64,000 bases of DNA, from the NCBI GenBank assembly GCA_026394015.1, contig JAPKZA010000216.1, positions 1-64,000 on the forward strand, given 5' to 3'. Position numbers and translations under genes: made by a program. This stretch comes from Acidobacteriota bacterium (lineage in GTDB: Bacteria; Acidobacteriota; Terriglobia; Bryobacterales; Bryobacteraceae). The notes under the pieces were generated by a model that was not told the origin of the DNA, ran no database searches, and saw only the letters and a list, made by a program, of their open reading frames with translations. Positions 35,649-44,564 of the stretch are shown piece by piece; positions within the stretch are counted from its first letter, which is position 1, and the number at the start of each line of letters is the position of its first letter.

Positions 35649-38600
35649 GGACTCTTTTGTTGTTGATCGGATGCTCGACGGCTTTCGCGCAGGAGGCGCA
35701 GGTCTCGGGACTGGTGCGCGACGGATCGGAAGCGGTGATGCCGCAGGTGCAGATTGCGATCGTCAATCAGGAGACGGGAATGCGGCGGTCGGCCCAGACT
35801 AATTCCTCGGGGCTCTATGCGGTATCGGGGATCAAGCCGGGCGTCTATAAGGTCACGGCCCGGCGAGCCGGATTTCAGACCGTGACGCGCACGAATATCA
35901 AGCTGGATGTGGCGCAGGCGGCGCGGGTGGATTTGGTCCTTCCGATTTCGGTTGTCGGCGAGAGCGTCACGGTCTCCGATGGCAGCGCGGTGCTGGCGCG
36001 GGTGGATGCCACGGTGAGCACGGTGATCAACCGGCAGTTTGTGGAGAATCTGCCGATGAATGGGCGGAGTTTGCAATCGCTGATCGCGCTGACGCCGGGC
36101 GTGGTGATGACTAAAGCGACTTTCGGTGAACAGGGGCAGTTTTCCGTGAATGGGCAACGGGCGAACGCGAACTACTTCACGCTGGATGGTGTGAGCGCCA
36201 ACATTGGCGTGAGCGCGGGGTTGACGCTGGTGCAGTCGTCATCGGGATCGCTGCCGGGCCTGGGCGCGACCGGTGGCACGAATACGCTGGTCTCGGTGGA
36301 AGCGCTGGAAGAGTTTCGCGTGCAAACCTCGAGCTACCCGGCTGAGTATGGCCGCATGCCTGGGGCGCAGGTTACGATGCTGACGCGGAGCGGAACGAAT
36401 CGCCTCCACGGCGTGCTGTTCGACTACTTCCGCAACGACGTGCTGGATGCCAACGACTGGTTTGCCAATGCGGAGCGGCTGCCCAAACCAGCCTTGCGCC
36501 AGAATGACTTTGGCGGCGTGCTGGGCGGGCCTATCCGCAAGGACCGCACGTTCTTCTTCGGCTCCTACGAAGGGCTGCGGCTGCGGCAGCCGCAGGTGCA
36601 GTCGACGGATGTGCCGACGCTCGATTCGCGATCGCGCGCGGGCCGGTCCACGAAGAAGTTCCTGGATGCCTTTCCGCTTCCCAACCGGCCCGACGGCCGC
36701 TTGGGCTTCGCGCCTTTCGTGGCCAGCTATACGGACAGTTCTTCGCTGGATGCGTCGAGCTTACGGCTCGATCACCTCTTCGGCACGCGCGTCACTCTAT
36801 TTGGCCGCTATAACCATGCGCCGTCGAACACCGTGGCGCGTCTGCTCTCCCTGAATAACCCGACCACCACGGTAGCCAATACAGACACGTTGACGCTGGG
36901 GACCACGTGGATGCTAAGCCCGCGACTGACGAACGAACTGCGCTTTAATCACAGCTACACGACGGGCGAGAGTTTCAGCCGGTTGGACGACTTCGGCGGC
37001 GCCAGGCCCTTATCGCCCGAGGAGTTCTTCCCCGCCACTGTGGACATTGCCAATGCCTTCGGCGGCTACACGCTCAGCGGCGGCATCAACAGCGGCTGGT
37101 ACCTGGGAAGGAACGTGAGTAATTCGCAGCGCCAGTGGAACCTCGTCAATAACGTCTCGTTTGTACAGGGCGCGCATCAGTGGAAGTTCGGCGTGGACAG
37201 CCGCGTCCTTTCCACCCGCAACAATCCTCGCGCCTACGATCAATTCTTCACCTTCGTCGGCACGTTCGGAGCCGTCTTTGGGCAGACCGCGCAGACCGCC
37301 ATCGGGGCGCAGGAAGACATCACCGTCCATGTGCGCAACTGGTCGTTCTTTGGGCAGGACACGTGGAAGTTGCATCCGCGATTTACGCTGAGCTACGGGC
37401 TCCGCTGGGAGGTGAACCCGGCACCCACCGGGTCCAGGCCGCTGTACACCTATATCGTTCCAACGGACCGGCGGCAGATCCGGCCGGCCGCGCCCGGCAC
37501 GCCGCTTTATGAGACGGACCTTCGCGGCTTTGCCCCGCGCGTGGGCGCGGTGTGGCAACTGGATCCTACGGCCGGCCGCGAGACTACCATTCGCGCGGGC
37601 TGGGGCCTGTTTCATGATCTGGGCGCCGGGATTATCGGCCAGGCCGCGGCGGGTTACCCCTACTTCCGCCAGCGCATCTATGTGCAAGGGACTTCGTTTC
37701 CTTTGCCGTCCGAGCTGGCCAAGCCGCCGGAGTTCTCTCTCGATCCGCCCATCGCCTCCATCTACGGAGCGGAGCGCCAGCTGCGCCTTCCGGTTACCTA
37801 CCAATGGAACGTGACGGTGGAACGGGCGCTGGGGCGCAGTCGCGTGGCCTCGCTTGGCTACGTGGGGGCGGCCGGCCGGCGGCTGTTGCGGCAGGAGTAT
37901 TGGGTGAATCCCAATGACAACATCACGTACGCCTACCTGCTGCGGAACCGCGCCTTTTCGGATTTCCATTCCTTGCAGGCGCAAGTGCAACAGCGGTTGA
38001 CGCGGGGGGTGCAGGGCTTGGTCTCTTATACGTGGGGTAAGTCGCTGGATACGAATTCCAACGACTCGGCTTCCAACCTGATCGCCCTTCAGATCGATCC
38101 GCAGCGGGATCGCGGCCCCTCGGACTTTGATATCCGCCATACGCTCTCCGCCGCCTGGAGCTGGGAGTTGCCGGGCTGGTTGAAGGGCTTCGGGCTGGAT
38201 GGCGTCGTGAGCATGCGTACCGCTACGCCGGTGGATGTCACCTTCTACCGCGACCTGGGCTTTGGCATTTATAACCTGCGGCCGGATGTTGTGGCCGGCC
38301 AGCCGCTGATGGTGGCGGATGCGAACGTGGCGGGCGGGCGGCGCTTCAACTACGACGCGTTTGAGATTCCACAGGAGTTTCCGGGGCGGCAGGGAACGCT
38401 GGGGCGGAATGTTCTTCGCGGGTTTGGGTTGGCGCAGTTGAACCTGACCGTCCGGCGGGAGTTCCAGATCTGGGAGTCGCTGAAATTGCAGGTGCGCGCG
38501 GAGATGTTCAACGCGCTGAACCAGCCGGCCTTTGCGGACCCGGCGGGAACGCTGCTGAGTCCGCAGTTCGGCTATTCGACGCGGATGCTCGGGCGCAGCC

Positions 38601-38692
38601 TTGGGCGCGGGGGCGTGAATGGCGGGTTGAACCCGCTGTATCAGATCGGCGGGCCAAGGTCGGTGCAGTTGGCGATGCGATTGGTGTTTTAA
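35645..38692 (+). CDS. TonB-dependent receptor with carboxypeptidase regulatory-like domain (Oar-type)
   Basis: 1015 residues from a GTG. A signal peptide (LLLLIGCSTAFAQ) leads into a carboxypeptidase regulatory-like domain (AQVSGLVRDGSEAVMPQVQI), a plug (VENLPMNGRSLQSLIALTPG), and a large beta-barrel ending SVQLAMRLVF with the terminal Phe of outer-membrane proteins. This is the enlarged acidobacterial Oar/TonB type, probably importing glycans or peptides. No TonB box could be identified with confidence. Codons here favour G at third positions, unlike the C-ending glycan block. Confidence 0.9.
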   Translation: MRTLLLLIGCSTAFAQEAQVSGLVRDGSEAVMPQVQIAIVNQETGMRRSAQTNSSGLYAVSGIKPGVYKVTARRAGFQTVTRTNIKLDVAQAARVDLVLPISVVGESVTVSDGSAVLARVDATVSTVINRQFVENLPMNGRSLQSLIALTPGVVMTKATFGEQGQFSVNGQRANANYFTLDGVSANIGVSAGLTLVQSSSGSLPGLGATGGTNTLVSVEALEEFRVQTSSYPAEYGRMPGAQVTMLTRSGTNRLHGVLFDYFRNDVLDANDWFANAERLPKPALRQNDFGGVLGGPIRKDRTFFFGSYEGLRLRQPQVQSTDVPTLDSRSRAGRSTKKFLDAFPLPNRPDGRLGFAPFVASYTDSSSLDASSLRLDHLFGTRVTLFGRYNHAPSNTVARLLSLNNPTTTVANTDTLTLGTTWMLSPRLTNELRFNHSYTTGESFSRLDDFGGARPLSPEEFFPATVDIANAFGGYTLSGGINSGWYLGRNVSNSQRQWNLVNNVSFVQGAHQWKFGVDSRVLSTRNNPRAYDQFFTFVGTFGAVFGQTAQTAIGAQEDITVHVRNWSFFGQDTWKLHPRFTLSYGLRWEVNPAPTGSRPLYTYIVPTDRRQIRPAAPGTPLYETDLRGFAPRVGAVWQLDPTAGRETTIRAGWGLFHDLGAGIIGQAAAGYPYFRQRIYVQGTSFPLPSELAKPPEFSLDPPIASIYGAERQLRLPVTYQWNVTVERALGRSRVASLGYVGAAGRRLLRQEYWVNPNDNITYAYLLRNRAFSDFHSLQAQVQQRLTRGVQGLVSYTWGKSLDTNSNDSASNLIALQIDPQRDRGPSDFDIRHTLSAAWSWELPGWLKGFGLDGVVSMRTATPVDVTFYRDLGFGIYNLRPDVVAGQPLMVADANVAGGRRFNYDAFEIPQEFPGRQGTLGRNVLRGFGLAQLNLTVRREFQIWESLKLQVRAEMFNALNQPAFADPAGTLLSPQFGYSTRMLGRSLGRGGVNGGLNPLYQIGGPRSVQLAMRLVF

Positions 38693-38704
38693 GAGGTTTA
38701 TTCA

Positions 38705-41700
38705 ATGCGTTCTTTCTTCCTAATTTTGGCGATGGCGATGCCGCTGCTTGCGGTGCGGTTGGAATCGACTCGCCTCGCGCCCGAGGCGAGCGTGTGGTTC
38801 GAGCCGAATCATGGACAAGTCGGTGGCCGGACCGAGTGGACGGCCCGCGCGGCGGGGGCGTGGCTGTTTCTCACTTCGAACGAAGTGGTCTACGCCCTGC
38901 CGCCCGAGGGCACCTTCGACCCCAAGAAGACCCCCGGCGTGCCGAATCTGAAGACGACCAACGTCCACATGCGCCTGCTCGGAGCCCGCCGCGAGAAAGC
39001 AACCGGCGAAAAACCGCTCGGCGGCTATTCCAATTACTTCCTCGGCAAGCACGAAGACGAGTGGTTCACCGGCGTGCCCCACTTCGGCCAGGTTCGCTAC
39101 GCCAATGTCTATCCCGGCATCGACGTCGTCTACTACGCCACGGGCCGCAATATCGAATACGACTTCATCATCAAACCCGGCGCGGACCCATCCGCGATTG
39201 AACTATCCTTCGACGGCGACCTCCGACTGGACGAAACCGGAAACTTGGTTGTCTCGATGAAGGGAAAGTCCTTCCGCCAGCACCGCCCCCGAGTCTTCCA
39301 AGGCGCAACCGAAATCGAAGCCGCCTACCGGATCACCGAAAAAGGAACAGTAAAACTCGACCTCGGAGACTTCGACCCACTGCTCTCCCTGCGAGTCGAT
39401 CCGGTCCTGGATTTTTCGACCTATCTAGGTGGGCCCGGGGAGGATCACATGAGCGGGTTGACTATTGCGCCGGACGGGAATGTTCTGCTGGCCGGCGGAA
39501 CACAATCGCCTGCGTCGCCAACGTTGGATCCCTTTCAACAGCCCTCCGTCGTAGGGGCGTCTCCTATCGTTTTAAAGATGTCGCCGGACGGGCGGCGGGT
39601 GATCTTCTACACCATTCTTGGGCGGACGGCGTGGGACTTCGCGTATGGCGTGGCCGTAGGACAAGATGGCGCCATTCTGATTGGCGGCTCCACGCGCTCC
39701 GCGAATTTCCCGTTGAAGAATGCGTTCCAGACGGAATTCCGGGCGATTTGGGATAACGGATTCGTCGCCAAGTTAACCAGTGACGCCCGCTCGCTGGTGT
39801 ATTCCAGTTACATCGGCGGCAATAACACAGACTCCATCTTTAGCATGACTGTGGACAGGCGCGGAGATGGTTGGTTTGTAGGCAAAACGCAGAGCAATGA
39901 TTTTCCTTTGAGGAAGCCGCTAAGCCCGAAATATGGAGGGGGACAGGACGGGGTGATTGTAAAGATTTCGCCGGCCGGCGAAATGCTGTTCTCTTCCTAC
40001 TACGGCGGTTCCGGCATAGAATGGTTGAACAGAATTCTGGAAATGCCAGACGGCTCCATCCTCATGGGTGGGGTTACGAACAACGCTGAGTTTCCGCTCA
40101 AGAACCCGATCCAAACGACACTTTCTCGAAAAGAGGGGTGGTATGTCAGCACGTTGGTGCGGCTTTCTCCGGACGCCTCGGAAGTGCTGTACTCGACACT
40201 GCTCGGCGGAACGGCCACCAGCAGCATCGGTGGGTTGGGATTGGATAGGCGCGGCAACATTTGGATCAGTGGACCGGTTGGGGATCGCGGGCTCCCGCTC
40301 AAGGACGCGTTTCAGTCGGAGTACCTCGATGGAATCAGATCATCTTACCTGATGAAACTGGATCCCACTGGCCAAATACTGCTTTACTCTTCGTACATCA
40401 GCGGCATCGGGGCGAGTGACTTGGTGGTAGACGACGCGGATAACGTCTATGTTGGCGGTCTTGCTTCGGCGGAGTTTCCAGTGAAAGATAGCCTGCAACC
40501 CTTTAAGGGGGGAGGGATCGTAAATGGCGATCTCGCGGTGATGAAGTTTGCTCCGGACGGGAGAACACTGATTTATGCCACTATTCTGGGCGGATCCGGG
40601 AATGAACTGGGGACCCGTCTCGCATTCGCCGGAAATGGAATCATTTACGGCTTGGGGGATTCGTTGTCGCCTGACTTTCCGACGAAGAATGCGTACCAAC
40701 CTCTCGCCGGCGGATCCTTTGACGGCGTCTTCTTTCGACTAACAGACAACTCCACCCCACTGACTCCGGCGTTCCTGGTTACCCCGGTCCAACTGACGTT
40801 CCGGTTCGTTCAGGGCGAGTCCGCGCCGCCGGCGCAGACCGTCGCACTCAGCACTCCGGTTGCGGGCCTGGCGGCCTCCGCCGGGGAGCCTTGGCTGCGG
40901 GTGACGCCGACTCTTTCGGTCAGCGTAAATCCGGCTGGGTTGGTGCCCGGAGTGTATCGAGGGACGGTACGGTTGACACCGCAATCCGGACTGCCAGCGA
41001 CGGTGGCGGTGACGTTGAATGTGCTGGCGGCCGCGCCGTTGTTGACGGCGGTGGATCCAGAGCGAGTGGCTGTTGGGTCCGATGATACCGAGATTACACT
41101 GCGCGGCGCTGGATTCTCCGGCGGGACGACGATTCAGATCGATGGCAATCCATGGGCGCTCTCCGCCATCCGTCTCGTGAATTCGTCTACGCTGCGATTC
41201 ACGCTGCTGAAGTCGTTTTTTGAAGGCGAGTATAACCACTCCATCACGGTGCGGAATCCGGACTCTGCCGTCTCCAAGCCCGTCTCATTGGCGGTGGGCA
41301 GACCGGCGCCATCCATCGCCGCCAAGGGAATCGTCAGCGCCGCGAGCTACGCCGGCGACGTCATCTCCCCCGGCGAAATTCTGACCCTCTTCGGTGAGAA
41401 TTTCGAGCCGGGAATGCGCGTGAACTTCGATGGCCTGCTCGCCACACCGCTCTACATCACGCCCGGTCAACTCAGCGTCGTCGCGCCACCGGGCTTGACC
41501 GGAGCGCGCGAAGTCAACGTCATCGTGGAGATGAACTTCGACTGGCGTTCGATCCCGGTGCGAATCCCCGTCTGGCCAGCGCGCCCCGGCCTCTTTACCG
41601 CGAACTCTTCCGGCAAGGGACAAGCCGCCGCCCTGAACCAGGACGGCAGCGTAAACTCGCCCGCCAACCCCGCCGTCAAGGGCTCAATCGCCGTGCTCTA

Positions 41701-41914
41701 CGGCACCGGCGGCGGCGTTGAGAATCTCCCGACGAAGGTCTTCATTGACGGCATCGAGTGCGAAGTCCTCTATGCTGGCCACGCCCCAGGCCTGATCGCC
41801 GGAGCCTGGCAACTCAATGTGCGCATTCCCGAGTTCGCGAGCAAGGGCGAAGTCGTCTGGCGCGTCGGCGAGCGCGAAAGCCCGGAGGGGGTGACCATTG
41901 CCCTACGGGATTAA
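38705..41914 (+). CDS. Surface SBBP-repeat protein with TIGR03437 (Solibacter C-terminal) domain
   Basis: 1069 residues with signal peptide. The N-terminal part to about 238 is a DUF7948-like domain (VWFEPNHGQVGGRTEWTARA). SBBP repeats follow to about 690 (FSTYLGGPGEDHMSGLTIAP; LIGGSTRSANFPLKNAFQ), then a BACON-like unit (about 698-778), a TIG domain (about 780-870), and TIGR03437 from about 875 to the end. The protein is expected outside the cell; the TIGR03437 domain is a Solibacter-lineage C-terminal module of unknown function. It starts 12 bases after the TonB gene. Its N- and C-terminal parts use C-ending codons more than its middle. Confidence 0.85.
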   Translation: MRSFFLILAMAMPLLAVRLESTRLAPEASVWFEPNHGQVGGRTEWTARAAGAWLFLTSNEVVYALPPEGTFDPKKTPGVPNLKTTNVHMRLLGARREKATGEKPLGGYSNYFLGKHEDEWFTGVPHFGQVRYANVYPGIDVVYYATGRNIEYDFIIKPGADPSAIELSFDGDLRLDETGNLVVSMKGKSFRQHRPRVFQGATEIEAAYRITEKGTVKLDLGDFDPLLSLRVDPVLDFSTYLGGPGEDHMSGLTIAPDGNVLLAGGTQSPASPTLDPFQQPSVVGASPIVLKMSPDGRRVIFYTILGRTAWDFAYGVAVGQDGAILIGGSTRSANFPLKNAFQTEFRAIWDNGFVAKLTSDARSLVYSSYIGGNNTDSIFSMTVDRRGDGWFVGKTQSNDFPLRKPLSPKYGGGQDGVIVKISPAGEMLFSSYYGGSGIEWLNRILEMPDGSILMGGVTNNAEFPLKNPIQTTLSRKEGWYVSTLVRLSPDASEVLYSTLLGGTATSSIGGLGLDRRGNIWISGPVGDRGLPLKDAFQSEYLDGIRSSYLMKLDPTGQILLYSSYISGIGASDLVVDDADNVYVGGLASAEFPVKDSLQPFKGGGIVNGDLAVMKFAPDGRTLIYATILGGSGNELGTRLAFAGNGIIYGLGDSLSPDFPTKNAYQPLAGGSFDGVFFRLTDNSTPLTPAFLVTPVQLTFRFVQGESAPPAQTVALSTPVAGLAASAGEPWLRVTPTLSVSVNPAGLVPGVYRGTVRLTPQSGLPATVAVTLNVLAAAPLLTAVDPERVAVGSDDTEITLRGAGFSGGTTIQIDGNPWALSAIRLVNSSTLRFTLLKSFFEGEYNHSITVRNPDSAVSKPVSLAVGRPAPSIAAKGIVSAASYAGDVISPGEILTLFGENFEPGMRVNFDGLLATPLYITPGQLSVVAPPGLTGAREVNVIVEMNFDWRSIPVRIPVWPARPGLFTANSSGKGQAAALNQDGSVNSPANPAVKGSIAVLYGTGGGVENLPTKVFIDGIECEVLYAGHAPGLIAGAWQLNVRIPEFASKGEVVWRVGERESPEGVTIALRD

Positions 41915-42259
41915 CGCCAGCAATTGCGCGGTCGAAACAACGGAAAGTCCCGCGATTGCAAAGTCCCGGTCATTCGTCCAGACCGTCAACCCCAGGTGCA
42001 TCGCCAGGGCGAGAAGATCGACGTCTTCCGGGTCCCGCTGCGCCATGCGTCGCGCCGCTTCATCCCGGCTCGAAGCAAATTCGTCTGCCGGTACGATCCG
42101 GATCGGAACTGTCTGCAATGCCCGTTCCATCCGTTCCAGCCGCAGTCCCTTGTGGGCGGCGAGCACAGGAAGATACTCCAACGTCTCGTCAAAGGTGTGG
42201 GTTGTCGTGAACAGTTCCAAATCGGGTCGCGCCGCAAGTCTGGCGGCGGCCCCGCCCAT
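41903..42259 (-). CDS. PIN-domain (VapC-like) toxin, N-terminus atypical
   Basis: 118 residues from the ATG at 42259. The C-terminal two thirds are PIN-like: ELFTTTHTFDETLEYLPVLA, then RDPEDVDLLALAMHLGLTVW and TNDRDF, giving the later acidic metal ligands. The first strand, where VapC has the invariant Asp (usually V-D-A-N), is missing from this start; upstream in frame one reads SEANLPLWIA without a start codon. A GTG overlapping the antitoxin stop lies in another frame, which hints at a frameshift. The predicted role is RNase toxin. It overlaps the convergent SBBP gene by 12 bases. Confidence 0.6.
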   Translation of the reverse strand: MGGAAARLAARPDLELFTTTHTFDETLEYLPVLAAHKGLRLERMERALQTVPIRIVPADEFASSRDEAARRMAQRDPEDVDLLALAMHLGLTVWTNDRDFAIAGLSVVSTAQLLALIP

Positions 42260-42284
42260 GGCAATCCAAAGCGGGAGGTTAGCT

Positions 42285-42554
42285 TCACTCTCGAGCCGCG
42301 CGCCGTTCCTTCTGCCATTCGTTGAAATCGTCCAGGATCTCTACCTCCGAAACGCCCGTTGCCTCCCGTTCCTGCCGAATCTGTTCCGCCAGCACGCCGA
42401 ACAATTGGCGCTTCAAATCCAGTGGCAACTCCCCGTCGGCAACAGGCATGTAGACGCCAGCCAGCTTCCCGCGACGAGTAATAAAAACGGGCTCCGTCGA
42501 CCGGAGGATACTCGTAGCCTTATCGCGAAATTCGCGAACCGTATGGAACTCAAT
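42285..42554 (-). CDS. Phd/YefM-type antitoxin, apparent ATT start
   Basis: 89 residues: the segment FHTVREFRDKATSIL, then VFITRRGKLAGVYMPV is the standard Phd/YefM opening, which binds DNA and neutralises a toxin. The tail is helical (VEILDDFNEWQKERRAARE). No ATG, GTG or TTG lies in frame before the conserved region; an ATT sits exactly where the start should be, with AGGAG seven bases upstream. Either ATT is used, as in infC, or the start codon was lost. The PIN toxin ATG follows its stop after 25 bases. Confidence 0.6.
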   Translation of the reverse strand: MEFHTVREFRDKATSILRSTEPVFITRRGKLAGVYMPVADGELPLDLKRQLFGVLAEQIRQEREATGVSEVEILDDFNEWQKERRAARE

Positions 42555-42628
42555 GTGGTCACTCCTGTGGTCATTCTAGCGATTCGAAGGACTTCTTTAT
42601 GAAGTTCATGTCCCAATTCGCGATCGCT

Positions 42629-42739
42629 TACATCGACGCCATCGAATCCGAAATCCTCTACGCCGCCACCAAAGGCGAAGTCGTCTGGCGCGCCGGCGAG
42701 CGCGAAAGCCCGGAGGGGATATTTGTGGCGTTACAATGA
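42629..42739 (+). pseudogene. Orphan 3' fragment of a TIGR03437 domain (copy 1)
   Basis: Reads YIDAIESEILYAA, then KGEVVWRAGERESPEGIFVA and a stop, i.e. the last about 45 residues of the domain closing the SBBP gene, with the WQLNVRIPEF stretch deleted. There is no start codon. It directly precedes the AF2212-like gene at 42743. Confidence 0.8.
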
Positions 42740-42742
42740 GTC

Positions 42743-43072
42743 GTGAAGCGCCACATCCATGTCGTTTTCGAAAATGGGGTTTTGCGACCGCTGGAGCCGG
42801 TGGATTTTGCGGAACGGCAGGAGTTGGTGATGACTGTCAGTGAGGAAGAGGTTCCGTTGCACCCGAAGTTCGACGTCAGTGCGGAACTGCGATGGCTGAA
42901 GGAGAACGGTAGTCAGTTTCTGGATCAGTGGGTTGCGTTGGATGGTGATCGATTGGTCAGCCATGGGCGAAACGCTAAGGCCGTCTATGACGAGGCTCGG
43001 GCGGCAGGATTGATGTGCCCGTATCTAACGCAAGTGACGGCGCCGGACGAGCACCCCTGGGGTGGTTGGTAG
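42743..43072 (+). CDS. AF2212 (DUF104)-like/DUF5678 small protein, antitoxin-like
   Basis: 109 residues from a GTG. Residues 1-31 (IHVVFENGVLRPLEPVDFAE) are an AF2212/DUF104-like strand-rich domain found in antitoxins. The rest (WLKENGSQFLDQWVALDGDR, HGRNAKAVYDEARAAG, ending HPWGGW) matches DUF5678. It is followed after three bases by a small aspartyl-protease-like gene, an arrangement repeated in copy 2. The first 31 residues are almost the same in both copies; the remainder is only about half identical. An antitoxin-like role is inferred. Confidence 0.65.
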   Translation: MKRHIHVVFENGVLRPLEPVDFAERQELVMTVSEEEVPLHPKFDVSAELRWLKENGSQFLDQWVALDGDRLVSHGRNAKAVYDEARAAGLMCPYLTQVTAPDEHPWGGW

Positions 43073-43075
43073 GCC

Positions 43076-43492
43076 TTGCCGATACAGTTTAACTTCCCGG
43101 TCACTCACTCCTACGCGTCAAGCACCGATGGCATGGGAGTTCCGGTCATTTTGCGCCATGGTACACGAACTGCACTTCTAACCGCTTTCGTCGATACGGG
43201 AGCCACTTTTTGCATGTTTAGCCGCGGGCTTGGGGATGCACTGGGATTAGACGTCGAGGCTGGAGTTCGCGAAGAATTTAGAACGGCGGCTGGCCATTTC
43301 ACGGCCTACGGCCACGAATTGACAATATCGACACTGGGACTGGAGACCGATTCGACCGTCTACTTCTTTGCCGATGAAGCGATTCGGAAGAATGTATTGG
43401 GGCGACGGGGATGGCTGGACCGGGTTCGACTGGCGATCGTGGACTATGAGCAGGTTCTGTATTTAGGGCCCTACGACAGTCCTTCGCAATAG
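43076..43492 (+). CDS. Clan AA (retropepsin-like) aspartyl protease-like small protein
   Basis: 138 residues from a TTG, three bases after the previous stop; the copy-2 gene has the same TTG position, which supports it. The catalytic-type motif is FVDTGATFCMFSR (D-T-G-A). The later strand pattern ending NVLGRRGWLDRVRLAIVDYE resembles the second half of the retropepsin fold, which works as a dimer. No signal peptide is present, so it is probably cytoplasmic. Its substrate is unknown; the paired AF2212/DUF5678 protein is a candidate partner. Confidence 0.7.
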   Translation: MPIQFNFPVTHSYASSTDGMGVPVILRHGTRTALLTAFVDTGATFCMFSRGLGDALGLDVEAGVREEFRTAAGHFTAYGHELTISTLGLETDSTVYFFADEAIRKNVLGRRGWLDRVRLAIVDYEQVLYLGPYDSPSQ

Positions 43493-43531
43493 CCGAATCA
43501 GGCCGGAGGAACGTCCCCGAAAGCATTGTTA

Positions 43532-43793
43532 AAATTGCCCGGCTCGACGAAGATGGGGCAATTCATTACCCGCCCCAAGAAGCGAAATCTTCGTCATCTG
43601 GGGAACCGGCGTCGAAAACCTCCCGCAAAAAGTCTTCACCGACGGCATCGAAAGCGAGATCCTCTACGCCGCCGGCAAAGACGGACTCTGGCAACTCAAC
43701 GTCCGCATCCCCGAGTTCGCCACCAAAGGCGAAGTCGTCTGGCGCGCCGGCGAACGCGAAAGCCCGGAGGGGATATTTGTGGCGTTACAATGA
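43532..43793 (+). pseudogene. Orphan 3' fragment of a TIGR03437 domain (copy 2, frameshifted)
   Basis: From 43581 the frame reads SEIFVIWGTGVENLPQKVF, GIESEILYAAGKDGLWQLNV and RIPEFATKGEVVWRAGERES to a stop, the last about 71 residues of the domain. Before that, LDEDGAIHYPPQEAK in another frame continues the domain, so there is one frameshift. It directly precedes the second AF2212-like gene. Confidence 0.8.
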
Positions 43794-43796
43794 GGC

Positions 43797-44144
43797 GTGA
43801 AGCGCCAGATCCATGTCGTTTTCGAAAATGGGGTTTTGCGGCCGCTGGAGCCGGTGGATTTTGCGGAGCGGCAGGAGTTGGTTGTGACTGTGAATGAGAA
43901 CGAATCTGTGATGAAAGGCGATTTGATACCGGTTCCATATTCGACGCGGCGTGTCGAATATCAATGGTTGCAGGAACACGGGAGCGACTACCTTGACCAG
44001 TGGGTGGTCGTGGAGGGCGATCAGTTGGTGAGCCACGGACCGGACGGGAAAGCCGTCTATGACGCAGCCCGCGCAGCGGGCATAACGACGCCGTTCCTGA
44101 CTCATGTAACGCCTCCGGACGAACTTCCTTGGGGTGGCTGGTAG
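43797..44144 (+). CDS. AF2212-like/DUF5678 small protein, second copy
   Basis: 115 residues from a GTG. Nearly the same first 31 residues as the gene at 42743 (IHVVFENGVLRPLEPVDFAE), then a diverged DUF5678-like half (WLQEHGSDYLDQWVVVEGDQ, HGPDGKAVYDAARAAG, ending PWGGW) with a six-residue longer linker. It starts four bases after the stop of the TIGR03437 fragment and ends three bases before the protease-like gene. It is probably a diversified paralogue with a different partner specificity; that is inference. Confidence 0.65.
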   Translation: MKRQIHVVFENGVLRPLEPVDFAERQELVVTVNENESVMKGDLIPVPYSTRRVEYQWLQEHGSDYLDQWVVVEGDQLVSHGPDGKAVYDAARAAGITTPFLTHVTPPDELPWGGW

Positions 44145-44147
44145 AAA

Positions 44148-44564
44148 TTGCTGACTCATTTATCGTTCGGTATCTCGCATACTTATACCGATCGAGACAA
44201 CGGGATTGCACTTCCCATCGTAATGTCCTCCGGCGAGCAGAGGATCGAACTCACTGCCATGGTCGACACCGGCGCGACTTTCTGCTTGTTTGAACGGTCC
44301 TTCGGTGATTCGTTAAAACTAGACGTGGAGTCTGGAATCCGGCAGGAGTTTCGAACCGCTGCCGGTAACTTTCTGGCGTACGGGCACGAAGTGACACTCT
44401 CAACTCTGGGCATCGAGGTGGATTCTATCGTTTACTTCTTTGCCGATGAGGCAATTCGTAAGAACGTATTGGGGCGACGGGGATGGCTCGACCGGGTTCG
44501 ACTGGCGGTCGTGGAATATGAGCAGGTTCTGTATTTAGCGCCCTACGACAGTCCTTCGCAATAG
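44148..44564 (+). CDS. Clan AA aspartyl protease-like small protein, second copy
   Basis: 138 residues from a TTG. The active-site segment is MVDTGATFCLFER. The last about 60 residues (YFFADEAIRKNVLGRRGWLD and after) are almost identical to those of the gene at 43076, whereas the first half is only around 45% identical. That half contains the D-T-G-A loop and flanking strands. Both genes keep the catalytic motif, so both are probably functional. The 78 bases after it precede a DUF433 gene and hold the end of the repeat only. Confidence 0.7.
   Translation: MLTHLSFGISHTYTDRDNGIALPIVMSSGEQRIELTAMVDTGATFCLFERSFGDSLKLDVESGIRQEFRTAAGNFLAYGHEVTLSTLGIEVDSIVYFFADEAIRKNVLGRRGWLDRVRLAVVEYEQVLYLAPYDSPSQ

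Larger units (their letters stand above)
42665..43520 (+). repeat. Direct repeat module, copy 1
   Basis: Holds the TIGR03437 tail, an AF2212/DUF5678 gene and an aspartyl-protease gene. The outer about 170 bp at the left (42665-42835) and about 160 bp at the right (43361-43520) are nearly identical to copy 2 at 43719-44592, while the centre has diverged. Confidence 0.85.
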
